The notes: generated by a model not told the origin, from the sequence alone. A stretch of DNA of 50,652 nucleotides from Cyanobium sp. C1_MAG_00004 (GCA_027486935.1 JAIXOF010000164.1:1-50652), one strand, 5' to 3'; shown: positions 17,532 through 26,524, counted from the first letter of the stretch. Made by a program: numbers and translations.

Positions 17532-19040
17532 CTAGCTCACATTAAATGCAACACATATTCGATCCCCTTCGGCAACGAAGGGGATCGTTTCATGTGGCAA
17601 GAAAGACGGGAAGAGAACAAGAAGACCTGGTCTCGGAGTCACAGTGAAGCCGCATGCAGGTTCTTGCCAAAGAGGATTGGGACTAAACCAGAGGCTCCCC
17701 TCGTTACTGGCATTGGCGGCAAGCTTTGGTGGTGTGCTGAGGTAAAGTACGCCACTGATTTGTGCTTCTGGATGGGTATGGCGTAGCTGCTGTCCCCCAG
17801 GACGCAAAACAACTGCCCAACCGCTGTAACGGTCTAGAGAAGATCGATTTTCATGGAGCTTGAACGGAAACTGGTCTTGGTGTTGATGGCGATAGGCCTC
17901 AACAGCAGGTGACAGATAGGACAGCAAGCTTTGACTGAATTGATCATCCGAACGGTTCAGCAGTTCATGTGACTGCAAACCACCAACTGTTGGCTTGCCC
18001 GGTCGATTATCAATCAGGCTGGGGTCAGATTTCAGCCAAGTGATCCATTGAGAAAGCAGAGGGTCATGGGAATGGAACAGCTGTTGCTGCTGCACCAATG
18101 ATGAATACTCCAAGGGCCATTGAGGGAATGTAAGTGCACGCTGACTGGGTGGAAGATCTGCCCAAGCGGCAAGCAACTGAGCAGGAAATGCTCCGTGAGT
18201 AGCGGTGAAAGCACTGAGAACACGGCCAGCAGCTTCGGGCCAGTCACCACGATCCATCGCGGTGAAGATCAATGGCAACTGCACTTGTAGGTCAGATGGC
18301 TGCTCGTCAAGGAGCCTCTGCCAATGCATTCGTGCCTCTTCTAGCTCACCATTGTGGCGGCATAACTCGGCCTGCAGCAAACGTGCATAGCGAGAATGGG
18401 GGTCCAAGACAAGCAGTTCATCAACAATCCTGCGCGCTAGCTGTCGATCACCATAGTCAAGATGAAAACGGGCTGCATTCATCAGGACCGCAGGATGTTG
18501 AGGCCAGCGTGCAAGAAGATTGGAATAACAGGAAGTAGCCTTAAGAACAGAACCGGATTCAGTCAGGGCAAGAGCAAGATTGAGCTGCGGCTCCACCGCA
18601 TCAGGATGAGATTGCACAAGAGCCTCGAGAATCAACGCAGCTCGCTGGATATGTCCACATGCCATCAGTGCTTCTGACAAAGACAATTGCAAAGCAGCTT
18701 CGTTGGGGCGCAGCCGATCTGCAACAGTCAACCAGCGCAGGGCCAAAGCAGATTCACTCGCGCGGAGTGCAGACTGACCAATCAGGGCAGCGAAGGCCGC
18801 AGGGAACGAATCATCCGGTTGAAGGTCTTGACTGAGCTTGAGAACCTCCTCAAAGCGGCCAAGCTGGAAATACAAGCGGGCCAGGTTGGTACGGATGGGC
18901 ATTGCCCCAGGGTCAAGCTCAAGAGCCTTCGTCCAAAGCTGCTCAGCCAAATGAGGTTGACCACTACGTGCCATGGCAACCGCCTGTCCGTTCAACGCTT
19001 GGACTTGGTTCTGACGGTTGGAGTGCATCGACAAGCTCAA
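17532..19040 (-). CDS. TPR protein with C-terminal putative 2OG-Fe(II) oxygenase domain
   Basis: Residues about 15-300 of this 502-residue protein are tetratricopeptide-like helical repeats (for example GQPHLAEQLWTKALELDPG and AVEPQLNLALALTESGS). The C-terminal 100 residues contain GWAVVLRPGGQQLRHTHPEA, SGVLYLSTPP, GSLWFSPNP and LLVLFPSFLPHETIPF, ending in RICVAFNVS. This is the double-stranded beta-helix pattern of the 2OG-FeII_Oxy_5 family: the HxH region and the later His after FPSFLP are the likely iron ligands, and Arg of the closing strand binds 2-oxoglutarate. The TPR part probably recruits a protein or peptide to be hydroxylated. A terminator separates it from the AGE-STAS gene upstream, so it needs its own promoter. 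The substrate is unknown. Confidence 0.75.
   Translation of the reverse strand: MSLSMHSNRQNQVQALNGQAVAMARSGQPHLAEQLWTKALELDPGAMPIRTNLARLYFQLGRFEEVLKLSQDLQPDDSFPAAFAALIGQSALRASESALALRWLTVADRLRPNEAALQLSLSEALMACGHIQRAALILEALVQSHPDAVEPQLNLALALTESGSVLKATSCYSNLLARWPQHPAVLMNAARFHLDYGDRQLARRIVDELLVLDPHSRYARLLQAELCRHNGELEEARMHWQRLLDEQPSDLQVQLPLIFTAMDRGDWPEAAGRVLSAFTATHGAFPAQLLAAWADLPPSQRALTFPQWPLEYSSLVQQQQLFHSHDPLLSQWITWLKSDPSLIDNRPGKPTVGGLQSHELLNRSDDQFSQSLLSYLSPAVEAYRHQHQDQFPFKLHENRSSLDRYSGWAVVLRPGGQQLRHTHPEAQISGVLYLSTPPKLAANASNEGSLWFSPNPLWQEPACGFTVTPRPGLLVLFPSFLPHETIPFVAEGDRICVAFNVS
17560..17587. repeat. Perfect 12-bp inverted repeat inside the 3' end of the TPR/2OG gene
   Basis: CGATCCCCTTCG and CGAAGGGGATCG flank a GCAA spacer. 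The repeat encodes the TIPFVAEGDR segment near the C-terminus on the minus strand. On the + strand it lies about 70 bases after the VOC stop and is followed only by TTTC, so it is at best a weak terminator for that operon. Confidence 0.6.
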
Positions 19041-19066
19041 AGAACCTTGACTCTGTCACCATACAG

Positions 19067-19095
19067 AAAAAACCCCCGGAGCTTTCGCCCCGGGG
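19067..19095 (-). terminator. Intrinsic terminator after the AGE-STAS gene
   Basis: On the minus strand CCCCGGGGC, a GAAA tetraloop and GCTCCGGGG form a 9-bp stem (one G-T pair), followed by G and six T residues. It lies about 50 bases after the stop of the AGE-STAS gene and separates it from the TPR/2OG gene. Confidence 0.88.
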
Positions 19096-19142
19096 AATAG
19101 TCAACGTCAAAGCATGCTTTGAGGAAGTCGATCAATTGGTCG

Positions 19143-21296
19143 CTAGAGCACCGGGAATTCCTCAGCAAGCTCAGCATCCTCCAAAGACTGACGAACCTCA
19201 GCAGAGGGGTTCCGAAGTGAGAGCTGGAATTGGGAACCAGCTCGCTGCTTGGTGAAAAGAAGATAATTCCAGCCTGTATTGCTGATGAATTTCAGGTGGG
19301 TCAAATCAAGAACAAGACCTTTGAGCCCTTGCAGCTTTTCAACCTGCTGCTTGAGATAACGCAACGAAGACGTGTTCAATTCGCCATTCAGGGAGAAAGT
19401 GGCTATGCCATTCTCATAGGTAAGGAGATTGGCATCAAAACCCATGCCAGCAGGTGTAATGCGGCAACGAACTTTCAACGGCTCTGTGGAATCTGGCAGA
19501 TTGACACACAACTTCTGGCGATCAAAATTCTCGTAAATCTTATCGTCAATCCAAACCTCTGTGAGCTCGATACTACCCTTGGGGAGCAAATCAGGAGCAA
19601 CCCTGAGAATATTGTCGGGCCAAGCACCAGGATTCGGACTGAAGTAGAAGTCCATTGGCTGACGATTGACAAGAAGATTCGTGTAAATCGCCGCCAAGAA
19701 GCAGAGTTCAAATGAGTGGTAACCAGCCATTGAGTGGCTGCCCTTACCGCGCTCGGTACCTAGTGCATAGGGCTGGCCATTGGCAAGGACGTTGAAATAA
19801 ATTCCGCCCTCTTCATAATCAAGGAACCAACCGTTGTAGAAGGCAGAACCCTCACGGGCATAACGCAAATACTCAGGCTTATCGTTATAAACACCGGCCA
19901 TGATGTAGTAAGCGAGGATGCCCTGCTCCTGCTGCCACCAAGCCTTGCGGTCATGCCAAACAAGACGATGGAAATCCTCACCGTCTTTCTTGGTACGTTC
20001 CATCATGTCGTACCAGCCACCGCGCTGATTATCACAGCCAGCTGCTGGAATCGCATCAGCAATTTGATGGGCGAAAGTCTTATAGCTCTCCTTCTGACGC
20101 AGACTCTGCATTCGCGTCAGATTCCAGGCAACTTTGAGGTTATGTCCAACAACACAACGTGCCTGGTGGATACCCCATTTAAGGTCGTGACTCCAGTCGT
20201 CAAAGAACTTTTCGTTCATGAATGGACTGTAACCATAATCCGGGAAGTGATCACAAATGGTATCAAAGGTAGACTCCAGGAAGTCGGCATATTCTGTATT
20301 TTCAGTCGCAAGATAAAGGTTAATCAAATAGGCTGGTGCATGATCGCCTACAGAGTTCCAATTCTTCTTAGCCTTATTGATTCCGAGCGAATCCGCCTTG
20401 GCGTCAAAAGTAACAGGATCAACGTGGGAATAGTAGCCACCATAAGGACCATGGTCCTTGTAATATCGATTAAGGAAGGAAATAGTATCCTCAATATCAA
20501 CGAGAATCTCCTTGTCGCCCGTCAGGCGATAGGTCTGAGTTGGGCCTGCCAGTGCATAGATCTGCTCATAGCAGGGAATGGCATTACCGCCTTCATCCCC
20601 GCCGGCGGTCGACCCCATGTACTTTCGGACTGAGCCGTCAGATTGAATATCAATCTGGCTATACCAATAAGTAATGCCCTCAGTAGTATCTTTATGCCTG
20701 AAGTGTTGCTGCATATATGCAGTACCCTTCGTTGCTGCCTCAAGGGCACGTTCATCACCAGTCATCATGTAGGCCGTGGCAAAGCCATAGACCAGACGTG
20801 AAACAGTATCTAGATTCTGGACACCATCGAGCTTCTTGCCTTCAGCACTTAGGTCAGTGCGGAAGTTCTTGAAGTCAATCGTTTCGCCTTCATTGACCTG
20901 GAACTGTGATTCGAGGTAAAAATTAAGAAGCTGTTGAATTTGATGAATCCACCAGTTCTGCTCTTCAAAGCGAAGGTGATCAGCTGAACGACCAAACACA
21001 AGTATGTGCTTGGCTTCAAACTTCAGGCCACTTGCTTCAGGATAGAAAACGCCATAAGCATGCATGAACCTCCCCACGACGAGAAGATCGGCCATACTGG
21101 GAGCGACCTGAAAGGGCTCACCAAGATTCCGAACGAGCTCTGCATAGCAGGCAGCAGTGACTTTGACGGTAAAAATGCGGCCGTCAGAGGTCTCAACCTC
21201 AACAAAACCCTGACTATCAAAAACGCCAGGGAAATCAACTTTACGAATGTAGCCAGCGATCAGATCAGAGAAAGAAAAATTGAGCTGTCCGGTCAT
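19143..21296 (-). CDS. AGE-family epimerase/isomerase fused to a C-terminal STAS domain
   Basis: This 717-residue protein has three parts. Residues 1-105 form an uncharacterised beta-rich lead. Residues about 120-545 form the alpha6/alpha6 barrel of N-acylglucosamine 2-epimerase (AGE) relatives, with DRKAWWQQEQGILAYY and WFLDYEEGGIYF as the clearest marks; relatives epimerise or isomerise free sugars. From about residue 631 a STAS (anti-anti-sigma) domain follows: IATFSLNGELNTSSLRYL, then GLVLDLTHLKFISNTGWNYL. At the place where SpoIIAA-type proteins have the phosphorylated Ser before Gly, this one has Thr674 (SNTGW). In Synechocystis, as I recall, an AGE-like protein and a STAS phosphoprotein are separate neighbours in the icfG cluster. 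The gene lies 71 bases downstream of the glgX-type gene. Confidence 0.82.
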   Translation of the reverse strand: MTGQLNFSFSDLIAGYIRKVDFPGVFDSQGFVEVETSDGRIFTVKVTAACYAELVRNLGEPFQVAPSMADLLVVGRFMHAYGVFYPEASGLKFEAKHILVFGRSADHLRFEEQNWWIHQIQQLLNFYLESQFQVNEGETIDFKNFRTDLSAEGKKLDGVQNLDTVSRLVYGFATAYMMTGDERALEAATKGTAYMQQHFRHKDTTEGITYWYSQIDIQSDGSVRKYMGSTAGGDEGGNAIPCYEQIYALAGPTQTYRLTGDKEILVDIEDTISFLNRYYKDHGPYGGYYSHVDPVTFDAKADSLGINKAKKNWNSVGDHAPAYLINLYLATENTEYADFLESTFDTICDHFPDYGYSPFMNEKFFDDWSHDLKWGIHQARCVVGHNLKVAWNLTRMQSLRQKESYKTFAHQIADAIPAAGCDNQRGGWYDMMERTKKDGEDFHRLVWHDRKAWWQQEQGILAYYIMAGVYNDKPEYLRYAREGSAFYNGWFLDYEEGGIYFNVLANGQPYALGTERGKGSHSMAGYHSFELCFLAAIYTNLLVNRQPMDFYFSPNPGAWPDNILRVAPDLLPKGSIELTEVWIDDKIYENFDRQKLCVNLPDSTEPLKVRCRITPAGMGFDANLLTYENGIATFSLNGELNTSSLRYLKQQVEKLQGLKGLVLDLTHLKFISNTGWNYLLFTKQRAGSQFQLSLRNPSAEVRQSLEDAELAEEFPVL

Positions 21297-21367
21297 GGGA
21301 AAGTCTTGAGGATGAAAAATGATTGATTAAATAAAAAATGACGAGTCGCTTTTAAGATTTCAATTGT

Positions 21368-23548
21368 TCATGCCCCACCCCCTGGCGCTGGGACCCTTGT
21401 TGTGAGTGCAACAATGCTGCGGGCAGTAACAAGGTATGAATCATTCGTGAAGATGGGCGCATCTTCAAGTGGGAGAATATCCATTGGCGAAGGCTGGGCA
21501 GTATCGATGGTGCGTCTCCATGTCAAACCCGCGAAGTTAGGCACCTCAAATTCAACTGCTTCCCAATGCATGTTCATCATCACATGAACATTGGCTAGAC
21601 CATCAGTATCTTCAGCGACATCGCCAAGGGTGACTGCCAAGCAGCATGCATTGGGATCCTGCCAATTGGGCTGATTAAGCTGGGGACCATGCCAGCTGAT
21701 CTCAGAAACGCCATATCGGTTCTGCTTGTCTGCAGTAAAGAACTTACCCTTAAAGTGAAGTATATAATCCTCGCGCTTTTGCATCAATAAGTGCCAAAAG
21801 CGAATCATCTCCTGAGAATCCGCAGATCCAATTTTTTCCCAGTCATACCAGTTCAGCTCATTATCTTGACAGTAGGTGTTGTTGTTGCCCTTCTGACTAC
21901 GCATGAATTCGTCGCCACCGACGATCATGGGTACACCCATAGATAGCATCAACATACAAGCAAAGTTCTTAACTTGGCGCTTGCGAAGATCGTTGACAAA
22001 CTGGTCACTCGTTTCTCCCTCGGCTCCACAATTCCAGCTTAAATTATCAGAAATTCCATCATTATTTCCCTCACCGTTGGCCCAATTACGCTTCTCATTG
22101 TAGGCGCACAGATCATACAAAGTAAAACCGTCATGGGCAGTAATGAAATTCACACTGTTGACGGGATCCTCATGCTGCCATTGGTAAAGATCTGCACTAC
22201 CTGTGATGCGCGAAGCTACTTCACCAATTACACCAGGATCACCTTTGACGAATCGGCGAATAGCATCTCGATATTTGCCATTCCACTCAGCCCAGCGAGC
22301 TCCGGGGAAGTAGCCAATTTGATAGAGACCAGCCGCATCCCAGGCTTCAGCAATCACCTTGCTGGAGCCGAGCACATCGTCGAGCTCAATGGACCAGATC
22401 ACCGGAGGATGCGGCAAGGGGGATCCATCTTCACCTCGGGTAAGGACCGACCCCTCGTCAAAACGGAAGCCGTCGACATGCATCTCCTGCACCCAATAGC
22501 GCAGACAATCCAGAATTAATTTCTCACCAATGGGGTGATTACAATTGAAGGTATTACCACAGCCTGTGTAGTCGTAGTAAAACTCCTTCGAACCGTTTTG
22601 GCCAGTTAGGTAGTAATAAGTACTATTGTCAAAGCCTTTAAAAGAGAACGTTGGCCCCTGATGGTTGCCCTCATCAGTGTGGTTAAAGACAACATCGAGG
22701 ATAACTTCAATCCCTGCCTTGTGAAAGGCCTTGACCATATCTCGGAATTCATCAACGTGACAGCCCGACTCAGGGCTTGTGCAATACGCTTGATGAGGGG
22801 CGAAATACCCCATGGTGCTGTAGCCCCAGTAGTTGACGAGCTTCTGACCTTCGAATTCCTTGAATACGTCTGTGCAATCAAAGCTGAAAACAGGCAACAG
22901 TTCGACAGCAGTCACCCCCAGTGACTTCAGATAGGGTATTTTTTCAATTGCCCCTAAAAATGTTCCTGGATTCTTCACCCCACTGGTTGGGCTCTTGGTG
23001 AAACCTCCAATGTGCATCTCATAGATAACGGTTTCAGCCATCGGGCGACGCAGTGGTTGATCGCCTTCCCAGTCATACCCCCTGGGATCAATAACTACAC
23101 TGCGGATGCTCTGGTGAAGGTTGTCACCTGGTTGGCAAGCAGCACCTCGATTCCAAAGACCGAGATAATTACCCTTTGAATAAGGATCAACAAGAACCTT
23201 CTGTGGATCAAAGCGATGGCCGTTCCAGGGCTCATTCGGGCCGTTCACTCTGTAGGCATAGCCGATGCCTGGTTTTAAACCCTGAATATAGACGTGCCAA
23301 AGGTAAAAACTTTTGTTTGAAACTGGATTCAGATCAATGACTTTAAAGGGATCAGGGTCACTGGGATGCCTGAACAAAAGCAACTGAACCGATGTAGCAT
23401 TAGCACTATAAACAGAAAAATTCACCCCTTCGTCGTCAACTGTTGCGCCGAAAGGATGGGGTGAACCAGAGTAAATTCGAAATTCTTCCCCTGCTGAGCT
23501 CAGCGGGCGTCCTTTAAGGATCTGGGAAGGGGAGCTTGCAAGAGTCAT
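21368..23548 (-). CDS. glgX: GlgX/isoamylase-type glycogen debranching enzyme
   Basis: The 726-residue GH13 enzyme hydrolyses alpha-1,6 branches of glycogen. An N-terminal CBM48-type beta-sandwich (about 30-130, from PFGATVDDEGVNFSVYS) precedes the TIM barrel. Catalytic motifs are present: DVVFNHT, DGFRFDEGSVL (nucleophile Asp), VIAEAWDAAG (acid/base Glu) and FITAHDGFTL (stabilising Asp). The usual GlgX blocks NWANGEGNNDG and PMIVGGDEFMRSQKGNNN also occur. Length and layout match the isoamylase/GlgX family. It lies upstream of the AGE-STAS gene and downstream of the ThDP enzyme on one strand. G+C here is lower than in the flanking core, so it may be one of two copies in the genome. Confidence 0.93.
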   Translation of the reverse strand: MTLASSPSQILKGRPLSSAGEEFRIYSGSPHPFGATVDDEGVNFSVYSANATSVQLLLFRHPSDPDPFKVIDLNPVSNKSFYLWHVYIQGLKPGIGYAYRVNGPNEPWNGHRFDPQKVLVDPYSKGNYLGLWNRGAACQPGDNLHQSIRSVVIDPRGYDWEGDQPLRRPMAETVIYEMHIGGFTKSPTSGVKNPGTFLGAIEKIPYLKSLGVTAVELLPVFSFDCTDVFKEFEGQKLVNYWGYSTMGYFAPHQAYCTSPESGCHVDEFRDMVKAFHKAGIEVILDVVFNHTDEGNHQGPTFSFKGFDNSTYYYLTGQNGSKEFYYDYTGCGNTFNCNHPIGEKLILDCLRYWVQEMHVDGFRFDEGSVLTRGEDGSPLPHPPVIWSIELDDVLGSSKVIAEAWDAAGLYQIGYFPGARWAEWNGKYRDAIRRFVKGDPGVIGEVASRITGSADLYQWQHEDPVNSVNFITAHDGFTLYDLCAYNEKRNWANGEGNNDGISDNLSWNCGAEGETSDQFVNDLRKRQVKNFACMLMLSMGVPMIVGGDEFMRSQKGNNNTYCQDNELNWYDWEKIGSADSQEMIRFWHLLMQKREDYILHFKGKFFTADKQNRYGVSEISWHGPQLNQPNWQDPNACCLAVTLGDVAEDTDGLANVHVMMNMHWEAVEFEVPNFAGLTWRRTIDTAQPSPMDILPLEDAPIFTNDSYLVTARSIVALTTRVPAPGGGA

Positions 23549-23665
23549 GGAGGGAAGCTCAGTAAGAGGAAGGAGAAAGGACTGTCAGGAAAAAATTGGT
23601 CGTATCTTCACACCATTGAAATCGTCATGGTCCTAGACAGTTACTGAGCCGTTCATTAGCCCCTT

Positions 23666-25423
23666 TCATTGTCCGCACTTCACGCCAACCAGATCTGGGC
23701 GGACATCGCCTTCCAGAACTAAATTGATCAGGTAGGGACCCTGATAAGCCAACATACGCTCGATCGCAGGCTGAACTTGATCCGGATTCCAAACCCTTTC
23801 GCCAGCCACTCCAAAGCTCTGCGCAATAACGTCAAATGAGATTTCCGGATTGGACAGATCAAAGGACGTCGGGAAAGACCTACCCTCAATACCTCTTTCT
23901 TTCCAGTATTGAGTAATGTTCGCCTGCAACAGCCGATAGGAACGGTTTTGGCAAACAACAAACTTGGCATTCACACCGTGGCGAGCTGCCGTCCAGAGGC
24001 ATTGAATGGTATACATGCTGCCGCCATCGCCAGAAAAGCCAACAACCGTTTGGTCTGGATGCGCAAGCTTGGCTCCGATTGCACCTGGGAAACCTGTTCC
24101 CAGTGAGCCACCCCTAGTCAACATCTTATCGCCTGGCTTTATGCCGGGAATAAAGTACTCAAGAGGAGGGGAATTTGTCAGCGCCTCGTCGAATATAATT
24201 GAATTCTCTGGCAAAAGCTCTGCCAACGTCTTCATGAAAAAGCCGGATTTCATGTACGTTGTTTGATCATCGTATGCCTCACTCGCCAGTTTTGGTGTGG
24301 CTTCGTAGATTTCGGGAATCTTGCTGTTAGCGCGTGGCGAAGCGTCTGAGTGCTGGCGCAAACGTGATGCGGCAGCCTGCTCAAATTCCAATGATGATTC
24401 GGCTCTAAGCCGACTCAACAGGGCATCAACAAAAGCGAGGGGTCTACACACATAGGAATAGTCAACCCGATGATTCTTGGCAATGTTATTTATATTCGTG
24501 TCAGCGTGAACCACTGTCGTACCTGGCGAAAAGATATCGCCTAGATGAGGGAAGACCTCGGGCAGCAGATAGCAACCCAGCGCCAGAACAAAATCGGCCT
24601 CCTGGATCAAGGGCAGACTGGCAAAGCCGAACATATGGCCTGTGCTGCCGAAATACAAGGGATGGTTACGGGGAAAGTTCACCTCGCCACCATCTGCCTC
24701 ATAAACCTTGGCGCCCATCCGCTCTGCCAATTCGACGATTGGAGCAAGACCACGGTCAGCGGTACATCCCAGTCCTGCCTTGGAAGTCCAGGCGACACCG
24801 TCGCCAGCCAAAATGATCGGATTTTTGGCGTTCTGAATCAAGCCAATCAAACGATCCAGGCTTTGTTCATGCGGAACAGTGTCAAAGCTTGGAATATGCG
24901 CAGGAAAAATCTCCTCAGTTACTTCCTGATCGAGGATGTCTTCCGGTAGACATAGATAAACCGGCCCGCATGGTGGAGTGCAGGCAATCTTGATGGCTCG
25001 TCTGACCATGCGCAGCAAACTTGAAGGATGCTGAACCATGGCTGACCATTTGGTCACTGGTTTAGCCATGGCGACAAGATCAGCCGCCATCTGAGCATCC
25101 ATTGCCTGATATTTGATTCCGGAATCCCCCCCGATGACGACCAAAGGAGATTGCCCTTTGTAGGCCTGGTAAAGATTGCCAATGGCATTACCAAGTCCTG
25201 GCGAACTGTGAATCTGAACCAGGGCCGGCTTGAAGCGGGCCCTGGCGTAGCCATCTGCACAGAGGACAGCGATTGACTCTTGAAGTGTCAGCACATACCG
25301 CATCTGCGGCAAGTCCTCAATAGCATCAAGAAATCCCTGCTCGACAGTGCCAGGGTTGCCGAACATGTGGTCAATACCGTTAGCCAGGAATTGACGCAGA
25401 ATCGCTTCGTGTCCCCTCATCAT
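23666..25423 (-). CDS. ThDP-dependent decarboxylase, benzoylformate-decarboxylase-like
   Basis: The 585-residue protein has the three-domain ThDP fold. The N-terminal half shows MFGNPGTVEQGFLDAIED and the cofactor-activating Glu in LTLQESIAVLCADGYARA. Next comes LVQIHSSPGLGNAIG, whose His fits the active-site His70 of benzoylformate decarboxylase. The ThDP/magnesium motif is GFSGDGGSMYTIQCLWTAA ending in CQN. The IHS-PG-GNA block separates it from acetolactate synthases, which relatives are often mis-called. The likely reaction is non-oxidative decarboxylation of a 2-keto acid to an aldehyde; the substrate is unknown. It is 58 bases downstream of the DJ-1/PfpI gene and 117 upstream of the GlgX-type gene on one strand. 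Confidence 0.82.
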   Translation of the reverse strand: MMRGHEAILRQFLANGIDHMFGNPGTVEQGFLDAIEDLPQMRYVLTLQESIAVLCADGYARARFKPALVQIHSSPGLGNAIGNLYQAYKGQSPLVVIGGDSGIKYQAMDAQMAADLVAMAKPVTKWSAMVQHPSSLLRMVRRAIKIACTPPCGPVYLCLPEDILDQEVTEEIFPAHIPSFDTVPHEQSLDRLIGLIQNAKNPIILAGDGVAWTSKAGLGCTADRGLAPIVELAERMGAKVYEADGGEVNFPRNHPLYFGSTGHMFGFASLPLIQEADFVLALGCYLLPEVFPHLGDIFSPGTTVVHADTNINNIAKNHRVDYSYVCRPLAFVDALLSRLRAESSLEFEQAAASRLRQHSDASPRANSKIPEIYEATPKLASEAYDDQTTYMKSGFFMKTLAELLPENSIIFDEALTNSPPLEYFIPGIKPGDKMLTRGGSLGTGFPGAIGAKLAHPDQTVVGFSGDGGSMYTIQCLWTAARHGVNAKFVVCQNRSYRLLQANITQYWKERGIEGRSFPTSFDLSNPEISFDVIAQSFGVAGERVWNPDQVQPAIERMLAYQGPYLINLVLEGDVRPDLVGVKCGQ

Positions 25424-25481
25424 GCACTCAGGTGTTTAGCTTTGGACGAATGTGATTTGTACTAGCCAACCAACTGGCCCA

Positions 25482-26360
25482 TCACCAGCCGTAACGGCGC
25501 AGGCCCTGTTCAAGAACCTTGACCATCAGCTCACCGACAAGTTGCGAATCCTGGGTTGAGCGGCCGGTCAGGAATGGGTAATCCAGAATGGTGGACAGGG
25601 TCTTGCCGACGCCTCCGTGGTACTTGCCATGGGGTCCAGTTGCGTCACGCAGGATGTACTCCAACGGATAGAACGGAGGCCCAAAGTTGGCGGAGGTGTT
25701 CATGGGCTGGCCGTCATAGCCGTACATCTGCGCAAAACCAGTGCCTTCCTTGTAGTCATATTCACGGGCATGACCGGTGACATGCTTGCCCCAGATGATG
25801 CTCTTGCGCTCTGTCCAATCGCGAGCGAAGGCCAGGCAGGTGACGCAATAGCACTCAGCGGCGATGAGCTTGTCGCGATTCACATAACCCAGAATCAGGT
25901 TATGCAAACGCTCATTGTTGACCATATCGACCATGGGACCGCTGCCACCAGGCAACAGGAGGGCGTCATAGCCATCAACAAACTTGGCCCAGAACTCGTC
26001 ACGTTTGTTATTGAAAGCCTCGAGATCGTGACCAAAATTTGGGCTGTTGAAGTAAGGCATCAACGGCAGCTGCTCTGCCAGATTGATCGGATTGTTGAGC
26101 AAATCTGAATTCTCAACCTCCTTGGTGCGGCGAGCAAAGTGCTCGCTCGTGACACCCTTGTCCAGCGGAGGATCGATGTAGGTGGGGTCGTAGCTAGGGG
26201 GCAGTGCCGGTGGCTTGCGACCAAAGGGAGTCATGAAATCGAGCTGGTAGCCCGCTCCGGTGAGCACATCCAGGGGGCCGATCAGCTCCTCCCCCCAGTA
26301 CCCCCACTCGGACAGAACGACAAGGATGCGCTTGCTCATGGCTTGGCGATTGAAGGGCAT
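25482..26360 (-). CDS. DJ-1/PfpI-superfamily protein
   Basis: The product is 292 residues from the ATG at 26360, or 285 from the second ATG at 26339 (MSKRILVVLSEWGYWGEE), which looks the more natural N-terminus. The Rossmann-like class I glutamine-amidotransferase fold is evident: DALLLPGGSGPMVDM, then a nucleophile elbow AAECYCVTCLAFARDW with Cys where DJ-1 and Hsp31 have theirs, and a late HVTGHAREYDY. Relatives are deglycases, glyoxalases III or chaperones; this large form with an inserted LPPSYDPTYIDPP loop is nearer to the Hsp31-like group. As first gene of the minus-strand carbon block it faces a divergent E-set-type gene across 164 bases, which must hold both promoters. Confidence 0.83.
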   Translation of the reverse strand: MPFNRQAMSKRILVVLSEWGYWGEELIGPLDVLTGAGYQLDFMTPFGRKPPALPPSYDPTYIDPPLDKGVTSEHFARRTKEVENSDLLNNPINLAEQLPLMPYFNSPNFGHDLEAFNNKRDEFWAKFVDGYDALLLPGGSGPMVDMVNNERLHNLILGYVNRDKLIAAECYCVTCLAFARDWTERKSIIWGKHVTGHAREYDYKEGTGFAQMYGYDGQPMNTSANFGPPFYPLEYILRDATGPHGKYHGGVGKTLSTILDYPFLTGRSTQDSQLVGELMVKVLEQGLRRYGW

Positions 26361-26524
26361 GGAGCCCGGCTATGACTCTCTAGCAGTGTCTGAACGGCAG
26401 GGCCAGAAACACTGATACAAGTTTTCAAATCCTCAACAGTCGCTTCCTACCATTGATTTCAAACACTGCAGCCGTTGATTTTCGTGGCTAGCACGGAAGG
26501 ACACCAACGGCGACCCGGCATCCC

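Noticed and set aside
17560-17587. Intrinsic terminator for the VOC operon
   Set aside because: The stem is strong, but the following bases are TTTC, not a T run, and the repeat is in the coding sequence of the opposite gene; it is kept as a repeat only.
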